From Vibrio sp. SS-MA-C1-2 (GTDB taxonomy: Bacteria; Pseudomonadota; Gammaproteobacteria; Enterobacterales; Vibrionaceae): DNA of 64,000 bases. The notes under the pieces were generated by a model. The model ran no database searches. It was not told where the DNA came from and saw only the letters and a list, made by a program, of their open reading frames with translations. The stretch spans positions 372,001-436,000 of the forward strand of contig NZ_CP090980.1 of assembly GCF_021513135.1 (NCBI RefSeq), given 5' to 3'. The stretch's first letter is position 1. Each line of letters starts with the position of its first letter. The position numbers and the translations under genes were made by a program. Positions 30,912 through 39,740 of the stretch are shown in pieces.

Positions 30912-31196
30912 TTATACTAGTTCAGCCGGGTCAATCCCATCTTCAGACATCATATTTGCAATTTCAATAATACGTTGTTGACGAGCTTCTTCTTTAAATT
31001 CATTAAGAACAGCAATTAGATTATTTACTTTTTCTAACGGCATTCTTTTAATTACGGCTTTTTGACGCCCTGGTACTTCATCAGCAAATTCAATTAATAA
31101 TTCACGATAATCTGTACGTTGAGCCGCTTTTGTTCCTGACTCGACTTGGTTTAGAGCGGCAGCAAAAGCTTTTTCTGCTTTAGCGAAATCATTCAT
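30912..31196 (-). CDS. H-NS-like oligomerisation-domain protein without DNA-binding domain
   Basis: 94 residues from ATG 31196 (a GTG at 31211 is also in frame but has no ribosome site). The C-terminal half, with helix MPLEKVNNLIAVLNEFKEEA and the closing RIIEIANMMSEDGIDPAELV, resembles the dimerisation region and linker of H-NS/VicH (compare ...YREMLIADGIDPNELL). The protein stops exactly there: the C-terminal AT-rich-DNA-binding module with its TWTGQGRTP motif is absent, and no such sequence follows in any frame. E. coli H-NST is a known precedent, a truncated H-NS that antagonises the full protein. The homology is by eye and the N-terminal 45 residues are not recognised. Confidence 0.5.
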   Translation of the reverse strand: MNDFAKAEKAFAAALNQVESGTKAAQRTDYRELLIEFADEVPGRQKAVIKRMPLEKVNNLIAVLNEFKEEARQQRIIEIANMMSEDGIDPAELV

Positions 31197-31476
31197 AGTT
31201 TTGTAATCCACAAGGTAATAAAATCTATTTAAATAGTGATAAATATCGGAAAATATGATTTTAGTTTAAATGTTAATAAAGGGCTTTTTACCGAGAAATA
31301 AGAGATACTACATAAGAAGAGATAGAGGTCATGTAACTCAAATAGACGGTATTGAAAATATTAATGATACTTATACTATTATATTCGGTGATTGCCAAAT
31401 AATAAATCAGTTTTTTGTAAATTATTTGATCTATGCCAATGATAGCTGAAAACAACAGAAACAGCGAGGTAATAAA

Positions 31477-31603
31477 TATACCTAAAATAATTAGAGTGAC
31501 TAGTAGGCGGCAAGTGAATGAGGCCTCATGAGTATAGGTGTACTATATTATTGGACGAATGAACGTAGCCAATAACCGAGCAACTTCAAGTATGAAGGGG
31601 ATA
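31477..31603 (+). repeat. Palindromic repeat, full copy
   Basis: TATACCTAAAATAATTAG to TTCAAGTATGAAGGGGATA, with the central hairpin slightly decayed (TATTATTGGACG). It occupies most of the spacer before the YfcA-like gene; the rest of that spacer (31197-31476) shows no gene. Confidence 0.9.
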
Positions 31604-31679
31604 GAATCAGATAAATTGACTATTGTTCTAGCTAGGAATTTGTTACATTAAACCCAAATTCAAATAACTATAATTCGCA

Positions 31680-32474
31680 ATGGAACTCGAACTTTCTACT
31701 TTAATTCTCCTCTTCTTAACTGGGCTCTTTGCAGGAGGGATCGATGCTATCGCTGGCGGTGGTGGCTTAGTCTCTGTTCCGATCCTTCTTTCTGTCGGTA
31801 TTAGTCCAGCGCAAACTCTTGCCACCAATAAATTACAGTCATCCATCGGAACGTCTATTGCTTGTTATAGCTACTGGCGTCATGGGTTAATTAAATTTTC
31901 CGCTCTTAAAGTACCCATTATTTTCACTATCATTGGCAGTGCGTTAGGCAGTATTGCCATCCAATTTTTAGAAGGACAAACCCTAGAAGCACTTATTCCA
32001 ATCTTATTAATTTGTTTTGCTGTCTATTTCTACTTCTCTCCTCGTATTAGTGATGAAGATAGCCATCAACGTTTAACTATGAGTACCTTTGGCTTTTTAA
32101 TCGGGACGACAGTCGGTTTTTATGATGGTTTCTTTGGACCAGGAACAGGAAGTTTCTTTGCTATCGCCTTTGTTTCATTACTTGGTTTTAATATGACCAA
32201 AGCCACCGCCAATACCAAAGTATTAAATTTATGCTCTAATTTAGGCGCACTATCTATGTTCTTGATTGGTGGTCATGTTCTCTGGGCGATAGGTCTAACC
32301 ATGGCTGCAGGTCAAATAATTGGTGCTAAAATTGGATCAGGTCTTGCAGTAAAAAATGGTTCAAAATTAATTAAGCCGGTACTGGTCACCGTTTCTATTG
32401 CAATGTCGACAAAGTTAATATGGGAACAATACCACAGTGAAATTATGCAATTCATTCATAATATCATTGCTTAA
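31680..32474 (+). CDS. TauE/SafE (YfcA) family membrane exporter
   Basis: 264 residues with about eight hydrophobic helices, typical of the TSUP family. The duplicated family signatures are visible: GLFAGGIDAIAGGGGLVSVP near residue 15 with ATNKLQSSIGT, and GFYDGFFGPGTGSFF near 145 with ANTKVLNLCSNLGAL. Members export sulfite, sulfoacetate or other small anions; the substrate here is unknown. No recognisable ribosome site precedes the ATG. Repeats flank the gene on both sides, so it stands alone. Confidence 0.9.
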   Translation: MELELSTLILLFLTGLFAGGIDAIAGGGGLVSVPILLSVGISPAQTLATNKLQSSIGTSIACYSYWRHGLIKFSALKVPIIFTIIGSALGSIAIQFLEGQTLEALIPILLICFAVYFYFSPRISDEDSHQRLTMSTFGFLIGTTVGFYDGFFGPGTGSFFAIAFVSLLGFNMTKATANTKVLNLCSNLGALSMFLIGGHVLWAIGLTMAAGQIIGAKIGSGLAVKNGSKLIKPVLVTVSIAMSTKLIWEQYHSEIMQFIHNIIA

Positions 32475-32503
32475 CGACTAATAATCATAGCTTAATCACT
32501 GAC

Positions 32504-32528
32504 TATACCTAAAATAATTGGTGTACTA
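32504..32528 (+). repeat. Palindromic repeat fragment, deleted and interrupted
   Basis: TATACCTAAAATAATTGG joins directly to TGTACTATA, which in full copies lies about 45 bp further on. The next copy begins at that TATA. This looks like an older copy that lost its middle and then received an insertion. Confidence 0.7.
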
Positions 32529-32778
32529 TACCCAAAGTAATTGAAGTTGCTAGTAGGCGACAAGTGAATGAGGCCTCATGAGTATATACCTAATATAATT
32601 GGAGTTGCTAGTAGGCGGCAAGCAAGTGAAGCCCCATGAGTATAGAGGTTCTATATAATTGGGGTGAACGAGCGACGCCAACAACCTAGCAGCTTCAAGT
32701 ATGAGGGGTATAGGTGTACTATATGATTGGGGTGAACGAATACAGCCAACAATCTAGCGACTTCAAGTATGGAGGGTA
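32529..32778 (+). repeat. Palindromic repeat, outer copy split by a nested copy
   Basis: Outer element halves are 32529-32586 and 32713-32778. Removing the insert and one TA restores a continuous 124-bp element reading CATGAGTATAGGTGTACTAT at the junction, exactly as in uninterrupted copies. Ends are TACCC and GGGTA, flanked by TA. Confidence 0.93.
32587..32710 (+). mobile_element. MITE-like element inserted into another copy, TA duplication
   Basis: The inner element is 124 bp, begins TACCTAAT, ends GGGGTA and is flanked by TA at 32585-32586 and 32711-32712. Target-site duplication of TA is the hallmark of IS630/Tc1/mariner-type transposition. The element has no coding capacity, so a transposase must act in trans. 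None is encoded in this window. Confidence 0.85.
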
Positions 32779-32832
32779 TATACTATAAATATAAGAGTGG
32801 TATTAATCCTCTCCCTTTAATAAGGACTGCCT

Positions 32833-34449
32833 ATGCTACTTGAGCGAATTGAGATCTCAGGATTCCGAGGAATAAAACGCTTGTCACTTAGCTTTGATCA
32901 AGTAACTGTTCTTATTGGGGAAAACCGCTGGGGTAAATCCTCACTATTAGATGCATTAAGTGTTGCTCTTTCCCCTGAGTTTCGTGGTTATAAATTCAAA
33001 CTCAGTGACTTTTATCAAGATTTTAATTTAGAAGCGCAACAAACTAACCAGTTAAATATTGTTATTCAATGGCGTCAAAGTAAAAAGAATCAGTATAAAG
33101 CTTCACGCTATCGTTCATTTCGCCCTTATTGGTGCAATGACCAAGGAGAGCAAAAACTCCTCTACTCCATAAGTGCCAGCCATGATGGTGATAAAGTCAC
33201 AACGCAGCGAGACTTTCTTAACTTTAAAGGCGAAGTTTTAGAACGACCAGATAATTATGATCTCTTCTATGAATTAACCGCCCTTCATCCTCTATTACGA
33301 CTCCGCGATGCTCGACGATTAAGAAATGACAACTCACCGCCCTCTCAATTAAGTAATCAAATAGAACGCCGCTTAGCTGCAACGACCCGCCGCCTAGAAA
33401 CACAACCCGGTAACGTCAACTCAGGAGAGATCAAGAGCGGGCTTAATGCCATGTATGAACTTCTAGAGCACTATTTTGCTCTGCGCCCCCATCCAAGAGA
33501 AAATGAAGGTCAACTCACGCATTCACCCACGCCTGCGAATGTCTCTGCAATTGAGCGATTTATTCAACAAAATAATCACCAACACCAAATTATTATCATG
33601 AGCCTTCTAAGCAGTTATTTACATGCTAAGGGTGATTATCATATTCGTCGTTCAGCACGCCCTTTATTAATTATTGAAGAACCAGAAGCGAGACTTCACC
33701 CCACCCTATTAAACCAAGTATGGCAACTGCTTCAAAAAATTCCCATGCAGCAGGTTCTCACCACCAATAGCAGTGATCTACTTTCCATTACCCCTATTTA
33801 TTCAATCCGACGCTTAGTGCGTCACTCTAATCATACCCACGCTTATTCAGTTCCACTTAATAAATTAAGTGATAAAGATCTGCGTCGAATTAGTTTTCAT
33901 GTTCGCTTTCATCGCCAAGGGGCTTTCTTTGCTCGTTGTTGGTTATTAGTTGAAGGAGAAACTGAAATCTGGTTATTCAATGAGTTCGCTAAACAATGTG
34001 GGTATAATTTAGCGGCTGAAGGGGTACAATTAGTCGAATTTGCTCAATCAGGGTTAAAATCCATGATTCGAATTGCTAAAGAGTTAGGCATTGAATGGCA
34101 TGTGGTTACCGATGGTGATAATGCGGGTGTTAAATACGCTGAAACCACAAAACGGCTCTGCGACAATCAGAACCTTCGGACTCGTTTAACGAAATTACCC
34201 TCCAGAGATATTGAGCATTTTTTGTATAATAATGGCTACGAACAGCTATTTAGAGATCTTGCTGCTGCTTCAAATTCACCCAAATTATCAAAACACCATA
34301 TTGTGCTTAAGGCATTAAGGCGACATGCAAAACCTGATGTTGCTCTTGCCGTTGCCGCCTATAGTCAAGAACAAGGCAAGCACCTTATTCCACGGCTATT
34401 AAAAATCACCCTTAATCGAGTTGTCTCACTCGCTCGGGGTGTTATCTAG
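32833..34449 (+). CDS. ybjD: YbjD-type OLD-family ATPase/TOPRIM protein
   Basis: 538 residues (E. coli YbjD 552), with similarity along the full length. The N-terminal ABC-type ATPase half has Walker A GENRWGKSS near residue 30 and Walker B LLIIEEPEARLHP near 280. The C-terminal TOPRIM half has LLVEGETE near 380 and the Asp pair VTDGDNAG near 435. OLD-family proteins are nucleases; the cellular role of YbjD is not well defined, with DNA repair or phage defence suggested for relatives. It is a single gene, convergent with viaA. Confidence 0.9.
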   Translation: MLLERIEISGFRGIKRLSLSFDQVTVLIGENRWGKSSLLDALSVALSPEFRGYKFKLSDFYQDFNLEAQQTNQLNIVIQWRQSKKNQYKASRYRSFRPYWCNDQGEQKLLYSISASHDGDKVTTQRDFLNFKGEVLERPDNYDLFYELTALHPLLRLRDARRLRNDNSPPSQLSNQIERRLAATTRRLETQPGNVNSGEIKSGLNAMYELLEHYFALRPHPRENEGQLTHSPTPANVSAIERFIQQNNHQHQIIIMSLLSSYLHAKGDYHIRRSARPLLIIEEPEARLHPTLLNQVWQLLQKIPMQQVLTTNSSDLLSITPIYSIRRLVRHSNHTHAYSVPLNKLSDKDLRRISFHVRFHRQGAFFARCWLLVEGETEIWLFNEFAKQCGYNLAAEGVQLVEFAQSGLKSMIRIAKELGIEWHVVTDGDNAGVKYAETTKRLCDNQNLRTRLTKLPSRDIEHFLYNNGYEQLFRDLAAASNSPKLSKHHIVLKALRRHAKPDVALAVAAYSQEQGKHLIPRLLKITLNRVVSLARGVI

Positions 34450-34527
34450 AATTGCTTACCTGTCGCTAATTCAGTTAAATCGTGTGCGCGTACATTAATA
34501 CGTCAGTTCTTAATTTTAAATAGAAAG

Positions 34528-35991
34528 CTATTTAAAACGTTTTCCAAACCAAGACTTAACTGAGTTTAAGCCGACAGTCGGCACATAATCCCAAATATGA
34601 TCAAAGATCTTCATCACTTTTGGGTTTGCATGTTGCGAGAGTGCGATCGCATGAAACCGGTTATCTCGTTGTTTAATATTATTGATTTCATCAAGTAATT
34701 TTTGTGGTTGTCTTGGCGCAATAAAGTCAGAAATCACGACCAAATCCGCATTCTCAAACTTTCCACTCTTCATCATACTCAATGCTTTTGCCAAAACAGG
34801 CTCTAAATCTGTACCACCATGAAAAGAGTACGAGAGAAAATCGACAATATCTCGTAACCCTGTTTTTCCTGCCAGATCATAAGTCACATAGTCTTTTGAA
34901 AACATCAAAACGGTACATTCACGCCCCTGAGCCATCGCGATCTGCATAAAGGCTAATGTCATTGCTTTTGCATATTGCTCAGGTGTACCTTGCATCGAAC
35001 CTGACGCATCTAAACAGACTAAAAAAGGCCCTTTCGGTTGTAATTTTTCACTACTTTCATTATGGTAATACTTGCGTTTAACATGCTGCTCTTCAATACC
35101 TTGATATTGATAATTCATCAATTTTTTATCCAGCAACTGTTTGTAAAAAACCACTTCAAGTTCCGGGTAAGCTAGATAGATAACTTCATTAGGGAGCATT
35201 CGTGAAATATCATCATGCGGATAGATACCAACAATATCATCTGGAACATCATCACGTTTCTGTTGAATAATTTCAGTCTGCTCTGAAACCGTTGAGTGAT
35301 TTTCAGGTTCTGAAGACTGTTGTGCCATACGCCCCATTGACTCAGCCATTTCAACCAATTTAGGATGTTTACGTAAAGTATTAGCGCTCTGCTCTAACGT
35401 TTTTAACTCATCTTTATGAAGTTTAATGTCAGACATATCCCATAAAGGCGCAGAGAGTTCGCTGTTTTCCATTGGTGTAATCTCATCAATGGTTTCGCTC
35501 ATTTCCATCCGTTGATAAATCTCTGCCAATAACTTTTCACGATGAACCGCAATCTCTTCATGTTGAGCTTGAGTTAAATTATCGATTAAATACTGACGCC
35601 ACATCTGCATAAATTGACGATATTGCATGCGTGCGGGTTTATCTTGACTATTCTCAAGATACTCTCTTGCCGCTAAATAGAAGCCTGACTTGCCTTCAAG
35701 CCCGCCGACAATATCGGCCATCTGTTCACTAAACTGTTGTTCGCTCAATTCACAAGCTGCTTGAAAGCTATCAATTTCAGACTTAAATTCAGGTGACAAC
35801 TCAATACTTTCTAACTCTTGAGTTAACTCTTCTCGCCAATCTTCAACACGTTTGGTCAGAAGCTTTTTTGCGCCTTTATTTTTTTCTGTAAACAGAAGCA
35901 GTTGAGGAAGAATCAATAGCTCCTCAATCACTAGATCGAGGATCCCTGACTCTGTCAACATCAACCCTAAACTTAACTCTTCAGTAAACAT
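34528..35991 (-). CDS. viaA: ViaA, vWA partner of RavA
   Basis: 487 residues (E. coli ViaA 483). A long helical N-terminal region precedes a C-terminal vWA domain with the MIDAS motif DASGSMQGTPE near residue 330 and FHGGTDLEPVL. ViaA binds and stimulates the RavA MoxR-type ATPase; in E. coli the pair affects fumarate reductase, Nuo and aminoglycoside sensitivity. It starts 5 bp after ravA, so the two form an operon. Confidence 0.94.
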   Translation of the reverse strand: MFTEELSLGLMLTESGILDLVIEELLILPQLLLFTEKNKGAKKLLTKRVEDWREELTQELESIELSPEFKSEIDSFQAACELSEQQFSEQMADIVGGLEGKSGFYLAAREYLENSQDKPARMQYRQFMQMWRQYLIDNLTQAQHEEIAVHREKLLAEIYQRMEMSETIDEITPMENSELSAPLWDMSDIKLHKDELKTLEQSANTLRKHPKLVEMAESMGRMAQQSSEPENHSTVSEQTEIIQQKRDDVPDDIVGIYPHDDISRMLPNEVIYLAYPELEVVFYKQLLDKKLMNYQYQGIEEQHVKRKYYHNESSEKLQPKGPFLVCLDASGSMQGTPEQYAKAMTLAFMQIAMAQGRECTVLMFSKDYVTYDLAGKTGLRDIVDFLSYSFHGGTDLEPVLAKALSMMKSGKFENADLVVISDFIAPRQPQKLLDEINNIKQRDNRFHAIALSQHANPKVMKIFDHIWDYVPTVGLNSVKSWFGKRFK

Positions 35992-35996
35992 TCAAA

Positions 35997-37604
35997 TTAT
36001 TCCAAAAAGTGATGTACGCTATCAAGCTGTTGATTAATCGTGACTAACTTTTCTTTAATCACTGATGCTCGTTGTTTAAGTTTTTCTAAACTGGTGTCAA
36101 TATTGTCAACTAAGTCAAGATCAGCAAAATTATGAGGACATTGTTCCCAAAATTGATGTTGTTTCACATCCACCTCTTTTAATTCTTTCTCAACGTTTAA
36201 TTCAATCTCTTTAAGTTGTTCATGCAATGATTGATTTGATGTTGTCGCTATCGTTTGTTGGACAATCCCGACAGGTACTGACTGAGTACCTTGTTGAATC
36301 AGCATCAACTCACCTGAGCTATTAATCTCTAACCCTACCGCAACCATTGCAGAAAGCCCTTGTTTATAACCATAAACCTCACAGTTACCGCTTCTGATCT
36401 TCTTCTCTAATTCGTCTTGAGCAACGTAATACCACTCAGGTTGGGCATCTTTTTCACTAAAAGCTAACTTCACAAGCTTCAACAAGTTATTGTTACGATT
36501 AAAGGTAAACTTCTTGGCATTTGTCAAAGTTAGACGCCAACGCTCCTGTCTTATCACGGTCTCTTTTCTAGCTTGTACTTTTAAGCTTTCAAAGGCACGA
36601 CTCTCAATCTTATTAAGACTTTGCTGTAACGTAGCAAAATGATGAGTGAGTATATCTTGGTTAAACAGCGTCGTTTCTGAAAATGCTTTGATCTGTTGTT
36701 GAACCCATTCACGACTCACTAAATCTTGCCATAAACAATGGTTAAGGATCAGTAGATCCAACTGTGCAACACGATCTCGTCCATTAAAGAAGGCACTGGC
36801 TTTAAGGAGACGTGCAGCCTTCTTCCAACGACGATCTGAAATATAATTTTCATGAGCAGCATCTTCACCATCTAATAAGCACTTTAATTTATAAAGCTTT
36901 TCAAAAATAAACGGTTCAATTTCAACTTGATCTATCTTTTCTTGCCAGTCATCGAGTTCTTGTGCCGATATTTTCAAATGCTTAGGTAGAGCTTCAATGT
37001 TGGTTGGTGCTGAAATCAACGCTTGGAAGTTATCTTTCTCTTGAATACGATCGACAAACACTCGAACTAACATCCGATCATAAAGTGCATCTAGGCCACT
37101 GCCAGAATCAGGTAACTCATTGGATGCCGCGATCAAAAGTTGCATCGGAACTTTAAATTGCTCAGTCCCATTTTTGAAGGTCTTTTCATTGATTACCGTC
37201 AACAAGGTATTCAATATTGCAGGCCCTGCTTTCCAAATTTCATCGAGGAAAACAACTTCAGCTGTTGGTAGATAGCCATCGATTAGACGAACATAACGCC
37301 CATTATCTTTCAACTCTTGGATCGATAACGGACCAAAGACTTCTTCAGGTGTTGAAAATCGTGTCATTAAATATTCAAAATAACGACTACCTTCAAATGC
37401 ATCAATCACCTTTTTGGCAATCATACTTTTGGCAATGCCCGGTGGCCCCAATAAAAAAACACTCTCTTCAGCTAATGCCGATAATAAACATAAACGGATC
37501 ACAGATTCTCTTTCATAAACGCCAGATGAGAGGTATTGCACGATATGATTAATTCGACGAGGAAGTTGCTGCTGTTCATTTTCAGTAAGCAAAGTTTGAC
37601 CCAT
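35997..37604 (-). CDS. ravA: RavA, MoxR-family AAA+ ATPase
   Basis: 535 residues from ATG 37604, chosen because GGAG sits eight bases upstream; the frame extends to 37625. The MoxR-type AAA+ core has Walker A GPPGIAKSM near residue 55, Walker B VVFLDEIWK and sensor 1 IAASNELPD. The C-terminal part matches the RavA discoidal domain region. In E. coli RavA also binds the inducible lysine decarboxylase LdcI, and no ldc gene is in view. It forms an operon with viaA. Confidence 0.94.
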   Translation of the reverse strand: MGQTLLTENEQQQLPRRINHIVQYLSSGVYERESVIRLCLLSALAEESVFLLGPPGIAKSMIAKKVIDAFEGSRYFEYLMTRFSTPEEVFGPLSIQELKDNGRYVRLIDGYLPTAEVVFLDEIWKAGPAILNTLLTVINEKTFKNGTEQFKVPMQLLIAASNELPDSGSGLDALYDRMLVRVFVDRIQEKDNFQALISAPTNIEALPKHLKISAQELDDWQEKIDQVEIEPFIFEKLYKLKCLLDGEDAAHENYISDRRWKKAARLLKASAFFNGRDRVAQLDLLILNHCLWQDLVSREWVQQQIKAFSETTLFNQDILTHHFATLQQSLNKIESRAFESLKVQARKETVIRQERWRLTLTNAKKFTFNRNNNLLKLVKLAFSEKDAQPEWYYVAQDELEKKIRSGNCEVYGYKQGLSAMVAVGLEINSSGELMLIQQGTQSVPVGIVQQTIATTSNQSLHEQLKEIELNVEKELKEVDVKQHQFWEQCPHNFADLDLVDNIDTSLEKLKQRASVIKEKLVTINQQLDSVHHFLE

Positions 37605-37746
37605 TATGAAACTCCAGAAAGGCATTTGACGACTAAGTGTTGAATTTACAATGTTTTATTGTGCAATACTATGCTTGCAACGCGATGAAATCATTGTTTC
37701 CATTTTTGCAGAATAGTGCACAGAACGTAAATGTCAGTATAGTTGA

Positions 37747-37917
37747 ATATAGCCAAAAAATTGCAGTTGGTCGTCAGCAGCAAATGAATGAGACCCTATG
37801 AGTATAAGTGCGCGACATAATTGGGGTAAACGATCGAAGTTGTTATGGTTATGGTTATGGTTATGGTTATGGTTATGGTTATTAACCGAGCCTAGCAACT
37901 TAAAATGACAAGGGATA
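37747..37917 (+). repeat. Decayed palindromic repeat invaded by TTATGG array
   Basis: Recognisable pieces are AGCCAAAAAATTGCAGTTGG on the left, ATGAGTATAAGTG with ATAATTGGGG in the middle, and CCTAGCAACTT with AAGGGATA at the right. The stretch that normally reads CGTAGCCAACAA is replaced by a hexanucleotide tandem array. Confidence 0.7.
37843..37882. repeat. Short tandem repeat TTATGG, about 6.7 copies
   Basis: Six perfect TTATGG units (37843-37878) are followed by TTAT. The array lies inside a decayed palindromic repeat between ravA and epmC, about 240 bp upstream of ravA. Copy number is likely to vary. Confidence 0.95.
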
Positions 37918-37959
37918 AAATCATTAACGTTACTAGTCGGCTTCAAGTAAGGAGGGGGA

Positions 37960-38502
37960 TTACCACTTAGGCAATTGAAACATCTCAGGGTTGATCTCAT
38001 CAACCTGATAATAAGCTCTCAATGCATTCGAGAGTACCTCAACTCTTGTCGATACCCCTTTCTCTAAATAACTAAAAACTTGCTGTTGTACTTTCTTAGT
38101 AAATACCATTCTATCTGGTTGAGATTGACCATTTAAATTATCGCAGCTAACACGAAATGGATAGCCACAGCTCATGGCAATGATCCATTCAATGGCTTGT
38201 GGTTTAATTTCAACCTTTTCAAATTCAGCCTGAACTTCATCACTGCGACCATCAGGTTGGTACCAATAACCGTAATCCTCAAGTAATCGACGCTTTTCTC
38301 CTGCAATCATCCAGTGAGCAATTTCATGAAGAGCAGAAGCATAGTAGCCATGAGCAAAGATAATTCGATGAAAACGATGGTTATTATCTGCTGGAAGATA
38401 GATCGGTTCATCACCGCCAAGCTCTAGAACCGTTTGGTAACTCTGTTCAAAGCACTGGTTAAAGATCGTGATAATATCATTGGGTTGATGTAAAGCAGTC
38501 AT
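37960..38502 (-). CDS. epmC: EpmC (YfcM), elongation factor P hydroxylase
   Basis: 180 residues (E. coli YfcM 182), with close similarity throughout: DDEPIYLPAD-like segment GGDEPIYLPAD, RIIFAHGYYASALHEIAHW containing the metal-binding HExxH, and GYPFRVSCDNLNG. EpmC hydroxylates the beta-lysylated lysine of EF-P, which helps ribosomes through polyproline. epmA/epmB are not in this window. A fragment of the palindromic repeat (TTCAAGTAAGGAGGGGGA) touches its stop codon. Confidence 0.95.
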   Translation of the reverse strand: MTALHQPNDIITIFNQCFEQSYQTVLELGGDEPIYLPADNNHRFHRIIFAHGYYASALHEIAHWMIAGEKRRLLEDYGYWYQPDGRSDEVQAEFEKVEIKPQAIEWIIAMSCGYPFRVSCDNLNGQSQPDRMVFTKKVQQQVFSYLEKGVSTRVEVLSNALRAYYQVDEINPEMFQLPKW

Positions 38503-38603
38503 AACAGTTAATTTATTCTTTTATATAATGGGTGGCATAATAACAAAAATAAAATCTAATCACGACTTAAAATGCGCTCGTCTCATCAATAGAGTAATCA
38601 ATA

Positions 38604-38634
38604 CAACCTAGCCACTTCAAGTAAGAAGGGTATA
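38604..38634 (+). repeat. Palindromic repeat, right-end fragment
   Basis: CAACCTAGCCACTTCAAGTA followed by AGAAGGGTATA: the last 31 bp of the element without its left part. Confidence 0.8.
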
Positions 38635-38672
38635 TACTTTAATCGCTGTTTACTCATTAATTAGGCTCCCGC

Positions 38673-39707
38673 ATGATAAAAATGTCTATTATTATCTTGT
38701 TGCTTCTTAATTTAGTTGGCTGTTACGATAAACCTGACATGGAATCCAATTTTGAAGCATACCATCAACGTATTGCCAATGCGCAAAACAGTGATGCTTT
38801 AGAGTATCAAGCCGTTGTCACCCCTACAGCACCGGTTAGACGAACCATTGCTATTGAATTACCTAGAATTTCCATGGGATTATTAGATAGTTACGAATTA
38901 CATCAGTGTGGCCTGTTTAACCTCATTGCAGAAAAAAACTCATCGTTAGGAAAAGTTCAAGACCCCTTTCGTGAATACCATTATCAAACGCAATTTTTAA
39001 CTCTTTTGGAGCAGTGTTTAAAGAGTGATTTATCTCCAGATATTCGTGAAGCTCTCCTTTTAGTAAAAGGCCTAAAAATCGGTCAACTGTCTGTTTATTA
39101 TTATCAACTATTATATGGTAGTGACGCATTAAGAACCCAACTTTTTCCTAACGGCCATAAGTTTAATCTTTGGTTAGACCCAACACAGTCACTTCAACAA
39201 CACGCTAATGCTCTCAATACGTTAGATAAATTAGCACCCCAAAATAGATTATCATTTACCTTTGCTCAACAGAAGCATCTATTAGACATCCAAGAGTTAC
39301 TTGAGAAAGATCCCGCAATTGGGCAATTAAACTACACCTTAATCGCTACTACACATTGGTTAAAGTTAACCAATCAACAATTGCGTAATAATGATCGCGT
39401 AATCACTTGTGGAAAAAATAGAAATACTCAAAAGTTAACTATTTTAAATAACGTCTTTCAAATCTACTTCATTGAGAAAATACACCCCTACTTATCTCAC
39501 CTCGATCGAAATTATAAAATGATTGAACCTTATATTGCTGTGTTTTCGCCCATTAAACTTTCTGAAACGCTCAATAAAGGACAACAAGTTTATTACTACC
39601 CAATAGCTAAACATTATCGAGAATATAGAGAAGCCATGAAGCAACATATTAATTATTGGCAACAACTATTTCAGCGCTGTGATGTTTCATTTGGGCTTCG
39701 TCAGTAG
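38673..39707 (+). CDS. DUF3080-like lipoprotein
   Basis: 344 residues. The lipoprotein signal ends LLNLVGC near residue 17 (YDKPD follows), so the protein is membrane-anchored in the envelope. The body is mostly alpha-helical with Cys residues near 78, 113, 252 and 340 that could pair. Composition and size match the DUF3080 family of Vibrionaceae lipoproteins, which has no assigned function. A second ATG three codons in (38682) is an alternative start; neither has a good ribosome site. It stands alone. Confidence 0.75.
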   Translation: MIKMSIIILLLLNLVGCYDKPDMESNFEAYHQRIANAQNSDALEYQAVVTPTAPVRRTIAIELPRISMGLLDSYELHQCGLFNLIAEKNSSLGKVQDPFREYHYQTQFLTLLEQCLKSDLSPDIREALLLVKGLKIGQLSVYYYQLLYGSDALRTQLFPNGHKFNLWLDPTQSLQQHANALNTLDKLAPQNRLSFTFAQQKHLLDIQELLEKDPAIGQLNYTLIATTHWLKLTNQQLRNNDRVITCGKNRNTQKLTILNNVFQIYFIEKIHPYLSHLDRNYKMIEPYIAVFSPIKLSETLNKGQQVYYYPIAKHYREYREAMKQHINYWQQLFQRCDVSFGLRQ

Positions 39708-39740
39708 CTTCGGTATTTAAACAGCAAATGAAGACACCCT

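Noticed and set aside
32475-32832. Insertion sequence remnant with coding potential
   Set aside because: The nested elements are only 124 bp and no transposase-like frame is found there or elsewhere in the window.
37734-38003. 89-codon minus-strand frame containing an HNHNHN run
   Set aside because: The His-Asn run is the TTATGG array read in frame; the rest is decayed repeat and the 3' end of epmC.
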